DNA of 64,000 nt from Bacteroidota bacterium (GCA_025362395.1 JANYGK010000009.1:90356-154355), one strand, 5' to 3'; counted from the first letter of the stretch, positions 16,847 through 27,914 are shown. Program-made: numbers and translations. Notes: generated from the letters alone by a model not told the origin.

Positions 16847-16854
16847 CAAATTTA
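16847..16854 (-). promoter_or_regulatory. -7 element of the HYC_CC_PP-type gene
   Basis: Read on the minus strand this is TAAATTTG, an exact TAnnTTTG match, 20 bp before the start codon, with a TTTTTG 15 bp further upstream in the -33 region. Confidence 0.5.
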
Positions 16855-16862
16855 CTGTGTAA

Positions 16863-18935
<2,073 letters not shown>

Positions 18936-18953
18936 TTTATACATTAGACTTGT

Positions 18954-20312
18954 ATGAAAAGAAAATCCCTCTTCATTTTAATGCTTTTATTTATAAACGG
19001 CTTTGCCTTTTGCCAGGTAAATTTTAACCTGGGAATGAAAAATTATAATGAAGAAAATTACCCGGAAGCTATTTACTGGCTTAATAAATCTATTAATTCA
19101 GGAACGGAAAACATTTATAAAGCATTAACGGTGCGAGGCCTTGCTAAAAGTAAATCAGGCGATTTTAAAGGCGCCGACAAAGATCTGTTTGAAGCGTTGA
19201 AGCTAAACCCGAAAGATAAATATGCGTATTATAACCTTTCCTTATGTTTTACGGATCAAAAAAAATACAGCGGCGCGCTCACTTATATTGATTCTGCCAT
19301 GGCGCTTTCTGAACCTCAATTTTATTTATACAATCAAAAAGCATTGGTGTATGGCTTGATGAACGATTATACAAAAGCCATTGACGAAGAAACAAAAGCA
19401 CTGAAACTGGCCCCGGGTGATTTTAACAGCAATCAAAACATGGGATGGTTTTATTTTTTATTAAAACAATACAATATTGCTTTAAAGTATTATAATATAT
19501 CTTTAAGCATTAATCCTTACCATATCAAAGGCCTTGCAAACCGTGCGGAATGCTTTATAAACCTGCAACTGTATGACAGTGCCATTGTTGACCTTAACAC
19601 TATTTTAAGCAAGCATCCTTTAACCCCTGCTGTTATTGCCAAAAAGGGCGAAGTAAGGTTTATGCAAAAAAAATACAATGAGGCCTGCAACAATTTTGAA
19701 GACCTACGGACTATTAATGATACGATGGCAAAAAGATACATTGAAACATACTGTAATAACCGCGAGCTTATTAACTATTATGCAAACGGACTAAAGGAAG
19801 AGATATGTACTTATAAAAACGGCACTAAAAACGGAAAACACCTTACATGGTTTGAGAATGGAAACCCCGCGCTGGAAAGTGAATACGTGAATGGAAAACA
19901 GGAAGGCAAGTACACAGAATATTATGAGAACGGGAAGATAGAAAAGACCGGGATGATGGTAGATGATTCGCCCGAAGGCGTTTGGTTGCATTATTATGAA
20001 AGCGGTAAATTAAACTCCAGGGGTTATTTATCGGTCGGAAAACAAGACGGCGAATGGTTTTCATATTATGAGAACGGAGTTTTAAAAGCGCAGGGAGATT
20101 TTTGTTTAGGATTAAAAACGGGTTTATTTATAGAAAACTATGAAAGCGGCAAACTTAAAGCCTATTACTATTATAAAAATGACATTACCAATGGGGAATA
20201 TAAATTATTTTATGAGAACGGGCATTTAAAACAACAAGGAACCCTTTTAAGCGGCAAGGAATATAATACCCCGCAGCGATGGGATGATAAAGGATATGAA
20301 CTACCGGATTAA
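18954..20312 (+). CDS. secreted TPR and MORN-repeat protein
   Basis: 452 residues. A signal peptide (MKRKSLFILMLLFINGFAFC) is followed by about six tetratricopeptide repeats (25-270; e.g. KAIDEETKALKLAPGDFNS) and then six MORN-like repeats of about 23 residues (280-440) with the pattern YYENGKxxxxGxxxxGxxxGxWxxY. This second half is the type annotated as YwqK-family antitoxin repeats, although there is no toxin beside it. TPRs usually bind proteins; MORN sheets bind proteins or lipids. It is probably periplasmic or outer-membrane associated, without lipobox. It starts 18 bp after ligA; function unknown. Confidence 0.82.
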   Translation: MKRKSLFILMLLFINGFAFCQVNFNLGMKNYNEENYPEAIYWLNKSINSGTENIYKALTVRGLAKSKSGDFKGADKDLFEALKLNPKDKYAYYNLSLCFTDQKKYSGALTYIDSAMALSEPQFYLYNQKALVYGLMNDYTKAIDEETKALKLAPGDFNSNQNMGWFYFLLKQYNIALKYYNISLSINPYHIKGLANRAECFINLQLYDSAIVDLNTILSKHPLTPAVIAKKGEVRFMQKKYNEACNNFEDLRTINDTMAKRYIETYCNNRELINYYANGLKEEICTYKNGTKNGKHLTWFENGNPALESEYVNGKQEGKYTEYYENGKIEKTGMMVDDSPEGVWLHYYESGKLNSRGYLSVGKQDGEWFSYYENGVLKAQGDFCLGLKTGLFIENYESGKLKAYYYYKNDITNGEYKLFYENGHLKQQGTLLSGKEYNTPQRWDDKGYELPD

Positions 20313-20374
20313 ATAACCGTAAAAAAAATTTTGCCTTGGAATAATTATTACCTTTAATAGCCTTCCAAATTTAA

Positions 20375-20788
20375 ATGAGCCACAAGTTAGAACTTGAAAA
20401 TTATGCAGTATCCGAGGTGTATACTTTTAAGGGATATAGCATTTTTATGCGCCGCAATACTATTATTCAGCTTAAATTTGAGCAAGGTTTTCATTCTGAT
20501 ATTGAAGATGCAAAAAACATGGTGCGTACCATTACAAAGGTTAAAGGAGACGGAAAATGCTTATTACTTGTTATTTACGCAGAAGACAATACGTTTACAA
20601 AAGAGAACCGTGAATACATTGCAAGTGATGAAGTAAGCGCCATTATTAAAGCCGACGGTTTAGTCATTAAAGGATTGGCGTTACGCATTATAGGGAATGG
20701 TTATTTAAAAATTAATAAACCAAAGCGCCCTACCCGATTGTTCAATACAAAAGATGATGCCGTTGCCTGGTTAAAACAGTTTCAATAG
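20375..20788 (+). CDS. SpoIIAA/STAS-like domain protein
   Basis: 137 residues, cytoplasmic. The order of strands and helices (IFMRRNTIIQLKFEQ, DGKCLLLVIYAED, ADGLVIKGLALRIIGNGYLK, then RPTRLFNTKDDAVAWLKQF) resembles the small SpoIIAA-like/STAS-SEC14 proteins widespread in Bacteroidota. The typical phosphorylatable Ser of true anti-sigma antagonists is not evident to me. It could be a substrate of the PP2C phosphatases in this window, but nothing links them beyond family habit. It ends 1 bp from the convergent lipoprotein gene. Confidence 0.6.
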   Translation: MSHKLELENYAVSEVYTFKGYSIFMRRNTIIQLKFEQGFHSDIEDAKNMVRTITKVKGDGKCLLLVIYAEDNTFTKENREYIASDEVSAIIKADGLVIKGLALRIIGNGYLKINKPKRPTRLFNTKDDAVAWLKQFQ

Positions 20789-20789
20789 A

Positions 20790-21329
20790 TTACTTCATTT
20801 TTACGGGATAAAAAACAAATTTCTCTTTAGGTGCGTTTTTGTCGTATGAGGGCTTATATACATCTTTTACCGAATCAGGAAGAGTTACATTAGCTCTTAA
20901 TTCCATTACATCGTTGATGATTTTTCCATTATACTTTATGATATAATTATCTGAAATTTCTGTAAAAATAATGCTGTCATTATTATAAATATTATAAGTA
21001 AGGTCGCTGATCCATAATTGTTTTCTTCGGTTTTCAATATAGTCTTTATCATCTATAATTTTATCGTATATATTCTGTACACTTTTATTAAAATTGGTTT
21101 TATCAACCACTTCAGAAATTTTAAGAGCTTGCTTATCATTCATTAGTTTTATTATTAAAACATTAGGTATTCCTAATATTTTCCCGTTATTTAATTTGGT
21201 CATTAATTCCATATCTAATTCATTAACAAATAATCCTTCATAATAAGGATTAATATTATTTGAAGTTGCTTTATCGGTTTTACAGGAATAAATTAAAACA
21301 AATGCTGTTAAAATGTATAGATATTTCAT
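20790..21329 (-). CDS. hypothetical lipoprotein
   Basis: 179 residues. The N-terminus MKYLYILTAFVLIYSCK is a lipoprotein signal with Cys at residue 16. The mature part is mixed alpha/beta with no motif I recognise; the stretch IIDDKDYIENRRKQLWISDL and the repeated short strands suggest a compact periplasmic domain. It is followed 58 bp upstream by the end of the DEAD-box helicase gene and may share its transcript. Confidence 0.7.
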   Translation of the reverse strand: MKYLYILTAFVLIYSCKTDKATSNNINPYYEGLFVNELDMELMTKLNNGKILGIPNVLIIKLMNDKQALKISEVVDKTNFNKSVQNIYDKIIDDKDYIENRRKQLWISDLTYNIYNNDSIIFTEISDNYIIKYNGKIINDVMELRANVTLPDSVKDVYKPSYDKNAPKEKFVFYPVKMK

Positions 21330-21386
21330 ACTATATTTTGTAAGAATAGATTCGGAATTACTTAATGCTAAAAAATGATATGGCTA

Positions 21387-22619
21387 TTACTTCTTTTTAT
21401 TAGGCTTCTTTTTGTACTTTTTATCTTCTACTTCGGCTTCGCGCAACAACTGTTTCCAGTTATCATTTACATCGTCCGTCAAGGCCAAAGTTTCAGAGTA
21501 ATCGGCTTTATCAACTTTTAAAACGTTAATGGCCTTATCCATAAAACTTTCTATTTCATCCAACACCGGCTTTTCTTCCGGGCTGCAAAAAGATACAGCT
21601 ACTCCTTTATTATTTCCACGACCTGTACGGCCCACACGGTGTACATAGTTTTCCGCCACATCGGGCAAGTCATAGTTTACCACATAATCAACATTGGCAA
21701 TATCCACACCGCGCGCACTAATATCGGTAGCAATTAATAATTTTACTTCACCGCTTTTAAATTGCTGCATTACTTCCAATCGGTTTTCCTGGTCTTTACC
21801 GCCGTGCATGGTAAGGCTTTTAATGTTAACGCGTTTCATAGCTTCATGCACACGCTCTGCACGTACCTTGGTTCTTACAAAAACTAAAATTTTTGTTTCA
21901 GGATTTTCATTCACAATCCGTTCTAAAAAGAAACGTTTGTCATCCATATTAACATACATCACAGAATGTGTCACATTTTTTGATACTGGATCTTTCGGTG
22001 AAATTTGAATACGGATAGCGTTTCGCACCAATGAATACGCCAGTTTTTTAATTTTTTCATTAATGGTAGCCGAGAAAAAAAGGGTTTGCCGATTACGCGG
22101 TAAATATTTAATCAGGTCTTCAATATCTTTATAAAACCCAAGGTCAAGCATCAGATCTGCCTCATCTAATACTAATACTTTTATATCTCTTAAGTTAATA
22201 TGCCTTTGGTTTACCAGATCAAATAATCTGCCCGGTGTAGCAACTAAAATATCAACGCCGCCGGCCAATTCTTCAATTTGCGGATTTTGGTCTACACCGC
22301 CAAACACGCCTAACGTTTTAACATCCGTATATTTTCCGAGTTTGTTAAAAACTTCCGTAATTTGTATGGCCAGTTCATGTGTAGGCACCATAATAATAGC
22401 CTGTATACCTTGGTTAACGCCACCCTTCGAAATTAAATGGATAATAGGAATGGCAAACGCCGCCGTTTTACCGGTACCCGTTTGTGCAATCGCCAACACA
22501 TCTTCTCCGTTTAAAATATTGGGTATAGCTTTAAACTGAATGTCAGTCGGACGTCTGAAGTCTGCTTCTTCTAAGCTCTGTTTTATTTCAGGGATAATAT
22601 GGTAGTCAGCAAATTTCAT
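21387..22619 (-). CDS. DEAD-box ATP-dependent RNA helicase (RhlE-like)
   Basis: 410 residues with all core motifs: Q-motif near PTDIQFKAIP, motif I AQTGTGKT, Ia PTHELAIQ, Ib TPGRL, II DEADLMLDLGF, III SAT, IV ILVFVRTK, V ATDISARGVDI, VI HRVGRTGRG. The C-terminal tail is short and strongly basic (KKYKKKPNKKK), likely for RNA anchoring. Bacterial helicases of this type help ribosome assembly and RNA decay, especially in the cold. The subfamily (RhlE versus DeaD/CsdA) is uncertain; the absence of a DbpA-type RNA-binding domain favours RhlE-like. Confidence 0.95.
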   Translation of the reverse strand: MKFADYHIIPEIKQSLEEADFRRPTDIQFKAIPNILNGEDVLAIAQTGTGKTAAFAIPIIHLISKGGVNQGIQAIIMVPTHELAIQITEVFNKLGKYTDVKTLGVFGGVDQNPQIEELAGGVDILVATPGRLFDLVNQRHINLRDIKVLVLDEADLMLDLGFYKDIEDLIKYLPRNRQTLFFSATINEKIKKLAYSLVRNAIRIQISPKDPVSKNVTHSVMYVNMDDKRFFLERIVNENPETKILVFVRTKVRAERVHEAMKRVNIKSLTMHGGKDQENRLEVMQQFKSGEVKLLIATDISARGVDIANVDYVVNYDLPDVAENYVHRVGRTGRGNNKGVAVSFCSPEEKPVLDEIESFMDKAINVLKVDKADYSETLALTDDVNDNWKQLLREAEVEDKKYKKKPNKKK

Positions 22620-22690
22620 TAAAAGCGTATTAATAATAAACCGTAAATGTACTACAATAAAACGGGTGTATAAACAGGGTATCGGGTATT

Positions 22691-22719
22691 TTGAATTTTC
22701 GAAAATTGTTATATATTTG
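22691..22719 (+). promoter_or_regulatory. Bacteroidota promoter of the 22740 gene
   Basis: A TTG of the -33 region (22691-22693, in TTTTG) and a perfect -7 element TATATTTG (22712-22719), 18 bp apart. The ATG is 20 bp downstream of the -7 element. Confidence 0.6.
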
Positions 22720-22739
22720 GTATAACAAAATATAAAGCC

Positions 22740-23414
22740 ATGGTAAAAAATTATTCTAAAAGCCTTTTATTTATTTGTGCTATTTTATTGAGCTGTATTC
22801 ATTTATCTCTAAACGCGCAGGCTTTTCGTAAAGGTTCCCTATTGATAAGTCTTTCGGAAGGTTCAACGTTTGCTGATTATAGTACAAACGATGTAAGCGG
22901 TAAAAAACCGACACGTGTAAATTCACAATTTATGTGCGGCGACAGGGATCCTTTTATTATTGAGTATGGTTTAACAAACAAATGGGGCATCGGCTTAAGC
23001 TCAGGAACGGATATTTTTAAAGTTAATTCTGCAACATTTTACAATGTTTCAACGGCCGATAATACAATGAAAGTTTCTACAAGTGAGCTTACGTTTGATG
23101 TTAATTACCATGTGTTCGTTAATAAGCGTTTAGACCTTTCTATTTTTGTTTCTACAGGGTTGTTTTCCGCAAATTCTAAAAGTACTGCCGGCGATGTTTC
23201 ATACAACTATAGTTCGGGTGGCACCATATTGCGTGCCGGCATAAAAGCAAGGTATTATTTTTGGAAACGTTTGGGAGCGTTTGGAATGATCAGCTCCTAT
23301 AGCGCAAGCGGTTCACCTAAAAATGTAAAAGATAATACAGTCGGTAAAAACTATGCTACCTCGGTTACAGGCATGGCTATAGAGGCAGGATTTTGTTTCC
23401 GTATCCTGAAATAG
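22740..23414 (+). CDS. outer-membrane beta-barrel protein
   Basis: 224 residues with a signal peptide (hydrophobic LLFICAILLSCIHLSLNAQA, 20 residues). The rest is a series of amphipathic strands typical of small OmpA-like/porin-family barrels in Bacteroidota (GSLLISLSEGSTFADYS, LTFDVNYHVFVNKRLDLSIF, IKARYYFWKRLGAFG) ending in a strand with terminal FRILK. No enzymatic motif. The gene stands alone with its own clear promoter. Function unknown; a structural or uptake role in the outer membrane is the default inference. Confidence 0.75.
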   Translation: MVKNYSKSLLFICAILLSCIHLSLNAQAFRKGSLLISLSEGSTFADYSTNDVSGKKPTRVNSQFMCGDRDPFIIEYGLTNKWGIGLSSGTDIFKVNSATFYNVSTADNTMKVSTSELTFDVNYHVFVNKRLDLSIFVSTGLFSANSKSTAGDVSYNYSSGGTILRAGIKARYYFWKRLGAFGMISSYSASGSPKNVKDNTVGKNYATSVTGMAIEAGFCFRILK

Positions 23415-23589
23415 CATGATCTTATCTGTATAACATTTATTGTTTTCTTACATTCTTGCTCCCCTTTTGCTTTGATGACTGCTGCTCCCGGGGCGTAATG
23501 AGCTGCAAATTACTCGTTACAGGTTAAAACAGGTTGATCCTAAATACTACTAATGCCCCATTATTAAATAATAATTTATAGTTGATTAA

Positions 23590-24450
23590 ATGGTTAAACT
23601 TTTACTCCCCTTTTTTCTTATTTCTTTTAGTGCATTTTCTTCTAACGGCGATGGTCCTATTGGAGCGAGGTCAGCCGCCTTAGGGCATGCCTCAGTTACA
23701 CTGCAGGATATATGGAGCACCCGCAACAACCAGGGATGCCTGGGGTTTTTAAGGCAGGCGCAGGTTGGGGCATTTTATGAAAATCGTTTTTTTGTAAAAG
23801 AACTCACGCAAAGCGGCTTTGCAGCAATTGTTCCCGTAAAAAAAGGAACATTCGGCGTATGCTATTCTTCCTTAGGTTATAAGCTTTACCGCGAGTCGCA
23901 ATTGAGCTTAAGCTATGGTATAAAATTAAGTGAGGCTATTTCTGCCGGTGTTGCTTTCGATTATTTAAATACAAAAATTGCCGACATTTATGGGCAGTCA
24001 CATGCCTTTACCGGATCTTTTGGGATTACGGCAAAATTGCTCCCACAGGTAATTATAGCAACCCATATTTATAACCCGTTCAGGGCAAAGATCACCGATT
24101 ATAATCATGAAAAAATTCCTACCATTTTTAAAATAGGCGCGCAGTATATTTTTTCAAAAAAAGTATGCTTATTAATAGAAGCGGAAAAAGCCTCCGGTAA
24201 AACCATAAATGTAAAAGCGGGTATTGAATACATGCCTTCTAAATTAGTATACATTCGGGCGGGCGCTTCCTCCTCCCCTACACAAGCCGCGTTTGGCCTA
24301 GGTGTAAATTATAAGGGCTTAAAAATAGACCTGAGTTCCATGTATCACAGCATTTTGGGTTTATCTCCACAAATAGGATTAAGCTATGCGTTTGGTAAAG
24401 TAAAAACAAAAGCCCCCGGCACCGGTACCGAAGAACCTGAAAAACTATAG
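23590..24450 (+). CDS. PorV/PorQ-like outer-membrane beta-barrel protein
   Basis: 286 residues. A signal peptide (MVKLLLPFFLISFSAFSSNG) leads to GARSAALGHASVTLQDIW and a TRNNQGCLG segment, the hallmark opening of PorV/PorQ and UPF0164-type barrels (usually GARxxGMGxAxxAxxD...NPAGL). The remainder is regular amphipathic strands. PorV itself shuttles T9SS cargo at the outer membrane, but this protein is shorter and more divergent, so a T9SS role is only suggested. Its stop codon overlaps the probable start region of the next gene, so the two are translationally coupled. Confidence 0.7.
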   Translation: MVKLLLPFFLISFSAFSSNGDGPIGARSAALGHASVTLQDIWSTRNNQGCLGFLRQAQVGAFYENRFFVKELTQSGFAAIVPVKKGTFGVCYSSLGYKLYRESQLSLSYGIKLSEAISAGVAFDYLNTKIADIYGQSHAFTGSFGITAKLLPQVIIATHIYNPFRAKITDYNHEKIPTIFKIGAQYIFSKKVCLLIEAEKASGKTINVKAGIEYMPSKLVYIRAGASSSPTQAAFGLGVNYKGLKIDLSSMYHSILGLSPQIGLSYAFGKVKTKAPGTGTEEPEKL

Positions 24451-26566
24451 CTTTATCAGTTCAAAATTTTATATCCTTAGTCTTTGTATCAGCATGTGTT
24501 TTTTAACACACGCCCAAAATGATACCGTGAAAACTAAAAACAATGAGCAGGTAGAGGATATGATCAATCAAAATATTGAGCTGTTGTCAGAACAGCTTCA
24601 ATCTGAAGAAGGCGATCTGTCGAGCCTGACAGATGTTTGGAATTACTATAAGAAAAATCCGTTGAATTTAAACCGTGCAAAAAAAGAAGAGTTGCAGGAG
24701 TTGCAATTGCTGAATGACATCCAGGTAAATAATTTATTAAAGCATCGCGAAAAAAACGGGTTTATGATCAGCATTTATGAGCTGCAAAGCATTGAAGATT
24801 TTGATCTCGTAACCATTAAAAAAATTCTGCCGTTTGTGTATGTGAGCGATAATTTTAATTCAGCCTTTTTTAGCGTCAAGGAAATGTTTAAGGACGGTAA
24901 ACATGAAGTAGTGATGCGGTATCAAAGAATAGTAGAAAAACAATCAGGTTATAACTTTCCTGACAGCATTAAATTAAAAAAACCAAACTCTTATTATTTA
25001 GGAGACCCGAATCGTGTATTTGCCAGGTACCGGTTTCAATATAATAACAATGTATCCTTTGCTCTTAGCGGTGAGAAAGACGCGGGCGAACAATTTTTCA
25101 GGGGGACACAAAAACAAGGGTTCGATTTTTACAGTGGGCATATTGCCGTTAAAAATATCAGGTTTATTAAAACGCTTGTAGTCGGCGATTACCAAGCAAC
25201 ATTTGGCCAGGGTTTAACTATATGGCAAGGGTTTGCATTCGGCAAATCGTCTTCACCGATGAATGTTAAACGTTTCGGTTACGGAATAAAACCGTATTAT
25301 TCGTTTGATGAGAACCGTTTTTTTAGAGGAGTAGCCGCTACGGTGCGCTACAAAGCATTTGAATTTACGGGCATGGCTTCTCACAAAAATATAGATGCCA
25401 ATGCCATTGCAACAGACACCCTTAATAACGGTGAAATTGATGTGGTTGGCATCAGCAGCTTGGAAGCCGGGGGAATGCATAATACAAATTCTTTAATAGC
25501 CGACAAAAGAGCCATTAAGCAAACTGTTTTTGGAGGTAATGCCGCGTTTAATAACAGAAGCTTGCATGTTGGCATAACAGCGCAAAGCACGCACTTAAGC
25601 GCAGAGCTTATTAAGTTGTCCACTATTTATAACCAATACGATTACCGGGGCAAAGCAAATTTTGTTGGAGGAATAGATTATAATTATGTGTTTAAAAACG
25701 TGAACCTGTTTGGCGAATATGCAGGCAGTTCGAGCACCGGCAAGGCTTTTTGCCAGGGAGTAATTGTTGCACTCGATCCTAAGCTGACCTTTACGGCGCA
25801 CTATCGTAATTTTGATCGCAACTTTCAAAATTTATTCGGCAACGCTATTTCTGAAAACACTTTACCACAAAATGAAAAAAGCATATACATTGGTATGGAA
25901 GCTAAACTATTCAGAAATCTTACCTTTTCGGTATATCTTGATCAATATAAATTTTCATGGATAAAAGCGGGTGTCAGCGCGCCATCGAACGGAAGAGATA
26001 TTTTTGCACAGCTTAATTATGCGCCCAATAAAAAAATGGATATGTATATACGATTCAGGCACCGCACTAAATTTGAGAACAACAGTACGGATAATGTGTA
26101 TGAATACATTGTACCCTATATACAAACTAATTACCGGTACAATGTATCGGCGCAGCTTACACCTGAACTTAAATTTAAAAGCCGTATTGAATATACGCAT
26201 GTCGAAAAATTAAATGATCCCGGTGATAACGGCGTTGCACTGATCCAAGACCTTATCTATAAAAAATTAAAATTCCCATTCTCTTTTACCTTGCGTTATG
26301 CGGTGTTTGATACTAAAAGTTACGACAGCCGCGTTTACGCTTTCGAAAACGATGTGCTTTACTCTTACTCTGTACCGGCATTATATTATAAAGGACAACG
26401 CGCTTACTTTTTGGTAAACTGGGACATTACCCGCAAGTTTGAGATCTGGATACGTTTGGCAAGAACTATTTACGACAATCAAACTGTTATATCAGCGGGA
26501 AGTTTAAATGAAATTAATGCCAATCATAAAACGGAAGTTAAGCTGCAGGCAAGATTTAAGTTTTAA
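24437..26566 (+). CDS. outer-membrane barrel protein with N-terminal ComEA-like helix-hairpin-helix domain
   Basis: The first ATG (24494) would give a signal peptide that is cut in half (MCFLTHAQ). The frame stays open upstream, and a CTG at 24437-24439 gives LKNYSFISSKFYILSLCISM followed by CFLTHAQ, a complete signal peptide, overlapping the previous gene by 14 bp. I therefore favour the CTG start (709 residues), with the ATG giving 690. After the signal come a helical region, a helix-hairpin-helix domain (NLNRAKKEELQELQLLND...LLKHREKNGF...ELQSIEDFD) and a long beta-barrel domain. Such HhH-barrel fusions are common in Bacteroidota; whether they bind DNA is not known. Confidence 0.75.
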   Translation: MKNYSFISSKFYILSLCISMCFLTHAQNDTVKTKNNEQVEDMINQNIELLSEQLQSEEGDLSSLTDVWNYYKKNPLNLNRAKKEELQELQLLNDIQVNNLLKHREKNGFMISIYELQSIEDFDLVTIKKILPFVYVSDNFNSAFFSVKEMFKDGKHEVVMRYQRIVEKQSGYNFPDSIKLKKPNSYYLGDPNRVFARYRFQYNNNVSFALSGEKDAGEQFFRGTQKQGFDFYSGHIAVKNIRFIKTLVVGDYQATFGQGLTIWQGFAFGKSSSPMNVKRFGYGIKPYYSFDENRFFRGVAATVRYKAFEFTGMASHKNIDANAIATDTLNNGEIDVVGISSLEAGGMHNTNSLIADKRAIKQTVFGGNAAFNNRSLHVGITAQSTHLSAELIKLSTIYNQYDYRGKANFVGGIDYNYVFKNVNLFGEYAGSSSTGKAFCQGVIVALDPKLTFTAHYRNFDRNFQNLFGNAISENTLPQNEKSIYIGMEAKLFRNLTFSVYLDQYKFSWIKAGVSAPSNGRDIFAQLNYAPNKKMDMYIRFRHRTKFENNSTDNVYEYIVPYIQTNYRYNVSAQLTPELKFKSRIEYTHVEKLNDPGDNGVALIQDLIYKKLKFPFSFTLRYAVFDTKSYDSRVYAFENDVLYSYSVPALYYKGQRAYFLVNWDITRKFEIWIRLARTIYDNQTVISAGSLNEINANHKTEVKLQARFKF

Positions 26567-26590
26567 CATAATTCTCCGGATATATACATA

Positions 26591-27010
26591 AAACTACGGA
26601 TGAATTTTAAAAACTACCGGGGCATTCATAAAACTACCGGGGCATTCATAAAACTACCGTAGCATTCAAAAAACTACTGCTGAATTCATAAATAAACTGC
26701 TGAATTCATAAATAAACTCTTGCATTCATAAAACTACTGCTGAATCTAAAAATAAACCGCTGAATTCATAAATAAACTATTGAATTCATAAATAAACTGT
26801 TGAATTTATAAAATTACCGTTGCGTTCATAAAACTACCGTTGCATTCATAAATAAACTGCTGAATTCATAAAACTACCGTTGCATTCATAAATAAACTGC
26901 TGAATTCATAAATAAACTGCTGAATTGATAAAACTACGGATGAATTCAAAAAAATACCGGTGCATTCATAAATAAACTACGGCATTCATAAAACTACAGT
27001 TGCACATAAA
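26591..27010. repeat. array of 21 tandem 20-bp units, non-coding
   Basis: Units start every 20 bp from 26591 to 26991 with no insertion or deletion. Two unit types alternate irregularly: type A AAACTACCGTTGCATTCATA (12 units, counting variants) and type B AATAAACTGCTGAATTCATA (units starting 26691, 26711, 26751, 26771, 26791, 26851, 26891, 26911 and 26971). The last 6-8 bases (ATTCATA) are the conserved part; type B contains the palindrome TGAATTCA. 26571-26590 looks like a decayed extra unit. Because 20 is not a multiple of 3 and TAA recurs, it is not coding. It lies directly after the stop of the HhH-barrel gene. There are no spacers and no cas genes, so it is not a CRISPR array. Confidence 0.95.
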
Positions 27011-27323
27011 GATTATTTTTTGCGTTTTAAACTTAACTTACTTACCGGTTATGCGCTAAAAACAACCGGTTATAAAATTGATTCAGCTAAGTTTTGTTAA
27101 TGGTGTACTTAAACACAATACGCCGCGTTACAGGTAAAAACGTTTCAATGCGGAACGCTTTATCATTTAAACGTAACACCGCTTACAGAGTTTAAAAAAA
27201 GAAGGGATTGTAAATAAAATTTAGTTTACACCGCAAGTTCCAAAGCCTACTTGTTCCCAAGCAAACGACTTTAATTGTCCCGAGTTAATTAAAATCATTT
27301 TAAATCTTTTAAAATCTAACACC
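27011..27323. other. 313-bp intergenic region upstream of the fibronectin-III-like gene
   Basis: It contains two exact direct copies of ACCGGTTAT (27044-27052 and 27065-27073, 21 bp apart), and GTAAA...TTTAC symmetry near 27210-27229. I see no reading frame of interest and no convincing TAnnTTTG element, although the promoter of the 27324 gene must lie here or in the array. Confidence 0.45.
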
Positions 27324-27914
27324 ATGAACTCAATAAAATTGTCTTTGAACTATGAACAGTACGATCCAAGCGGATTAGCTGTATTCGGTAAACACATCTC
27401 AACCTGTATGACCGGTAATGCAAACATGCCGAGCGCGATAAGTGTTTTGCCCTTGCTCGATACGGCAGTGGTAAATTTAACCAACGCTATTAATAACCAA
27501 CACCCCGATACTGTAATTATAGACGCAAGGGTAAGAGATGTAAGACAAAGACTCAAAGTTTTAATACGCCTGGCTGAAATGGACGGCGCTAACACTGAAG
27601 AAATTGCCTTAAGCAGCGGCTTCGATTTAAGAATGCCGACTATTCGTAAACCACAGGTGTTTTCTGTAAAGCAGGGTTTATTAAGCGGTACGGCAGACCT
27701 TAGCTGTTCTGTTTACAGGAACTCCGCTTACATTTGGGAAATGATCAGTGATCCTATTGATACAAACACCTGGTCGGTATACGATACAAGCGTTGTATCA
27801 ACCCAACAGGTAACAGGTTTAATGCCCGGTAATAAATATTGGTTCAGGGTTAAAACGGTGTTATCAAAAAGCAAGCTGCCGTACAGCGATCCATACATGA
27901 TCCACATTGTTTAA
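27324..27914 (+). CDS. fibronectin type III-like cytoplasmic protein
   Basis: 196 residues without a signal peptide. The N-terminal half is helical (FGKHISTCMTGNANMPSAIS, then VNLTNAINNQ and VRQRLKVLIRLAEMDG). The middle holds the family signature LSSGFDLRMPTIRKP, and the C-terminal half (about 105-196) is an FN3-like beta-sandwich (YIWEMISDPIDTNTWSVYDT...VTGLMPGNKYWFRVKTV). Proteins with this layout are common in Bacteroidota and often lie in variable genomic positions; their role is not known. It sits alone between the 20-bp array and a bidirectional terminator. Confidence 0.75.
   Translation: MNSIKLSLNYEQYDPSGLAVFGKHISTCMTGNANMPSAISVLPLLDTAVVNLTNAINNQHPDTVIIDARVRDVRQRLKVLIRLAEMDGANTEEIALSSGFDLRMPTIRKPQVFSVKQGLLSGTADLSCSVYRNSAYIWEMISDPIDTNTWSVYDTSVVSTQQVTGLMPGNKYWFRVKTVLSKSKLPYSDPYMIHIV

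Noticed and set aside
18954..20312. Antitoxin of a toxin-antitoxin pair (YwqK-like repeats)
   Set aside because: The repeats match MORN-type sequences that are often labelled so, but the protein is secreted and no toxin gene is adjacent.
26591..27010. CRISPR array
   Set aside because: Units are contiguous with no unique spacers, the unit is only 20 bp, and no cas gene is present.
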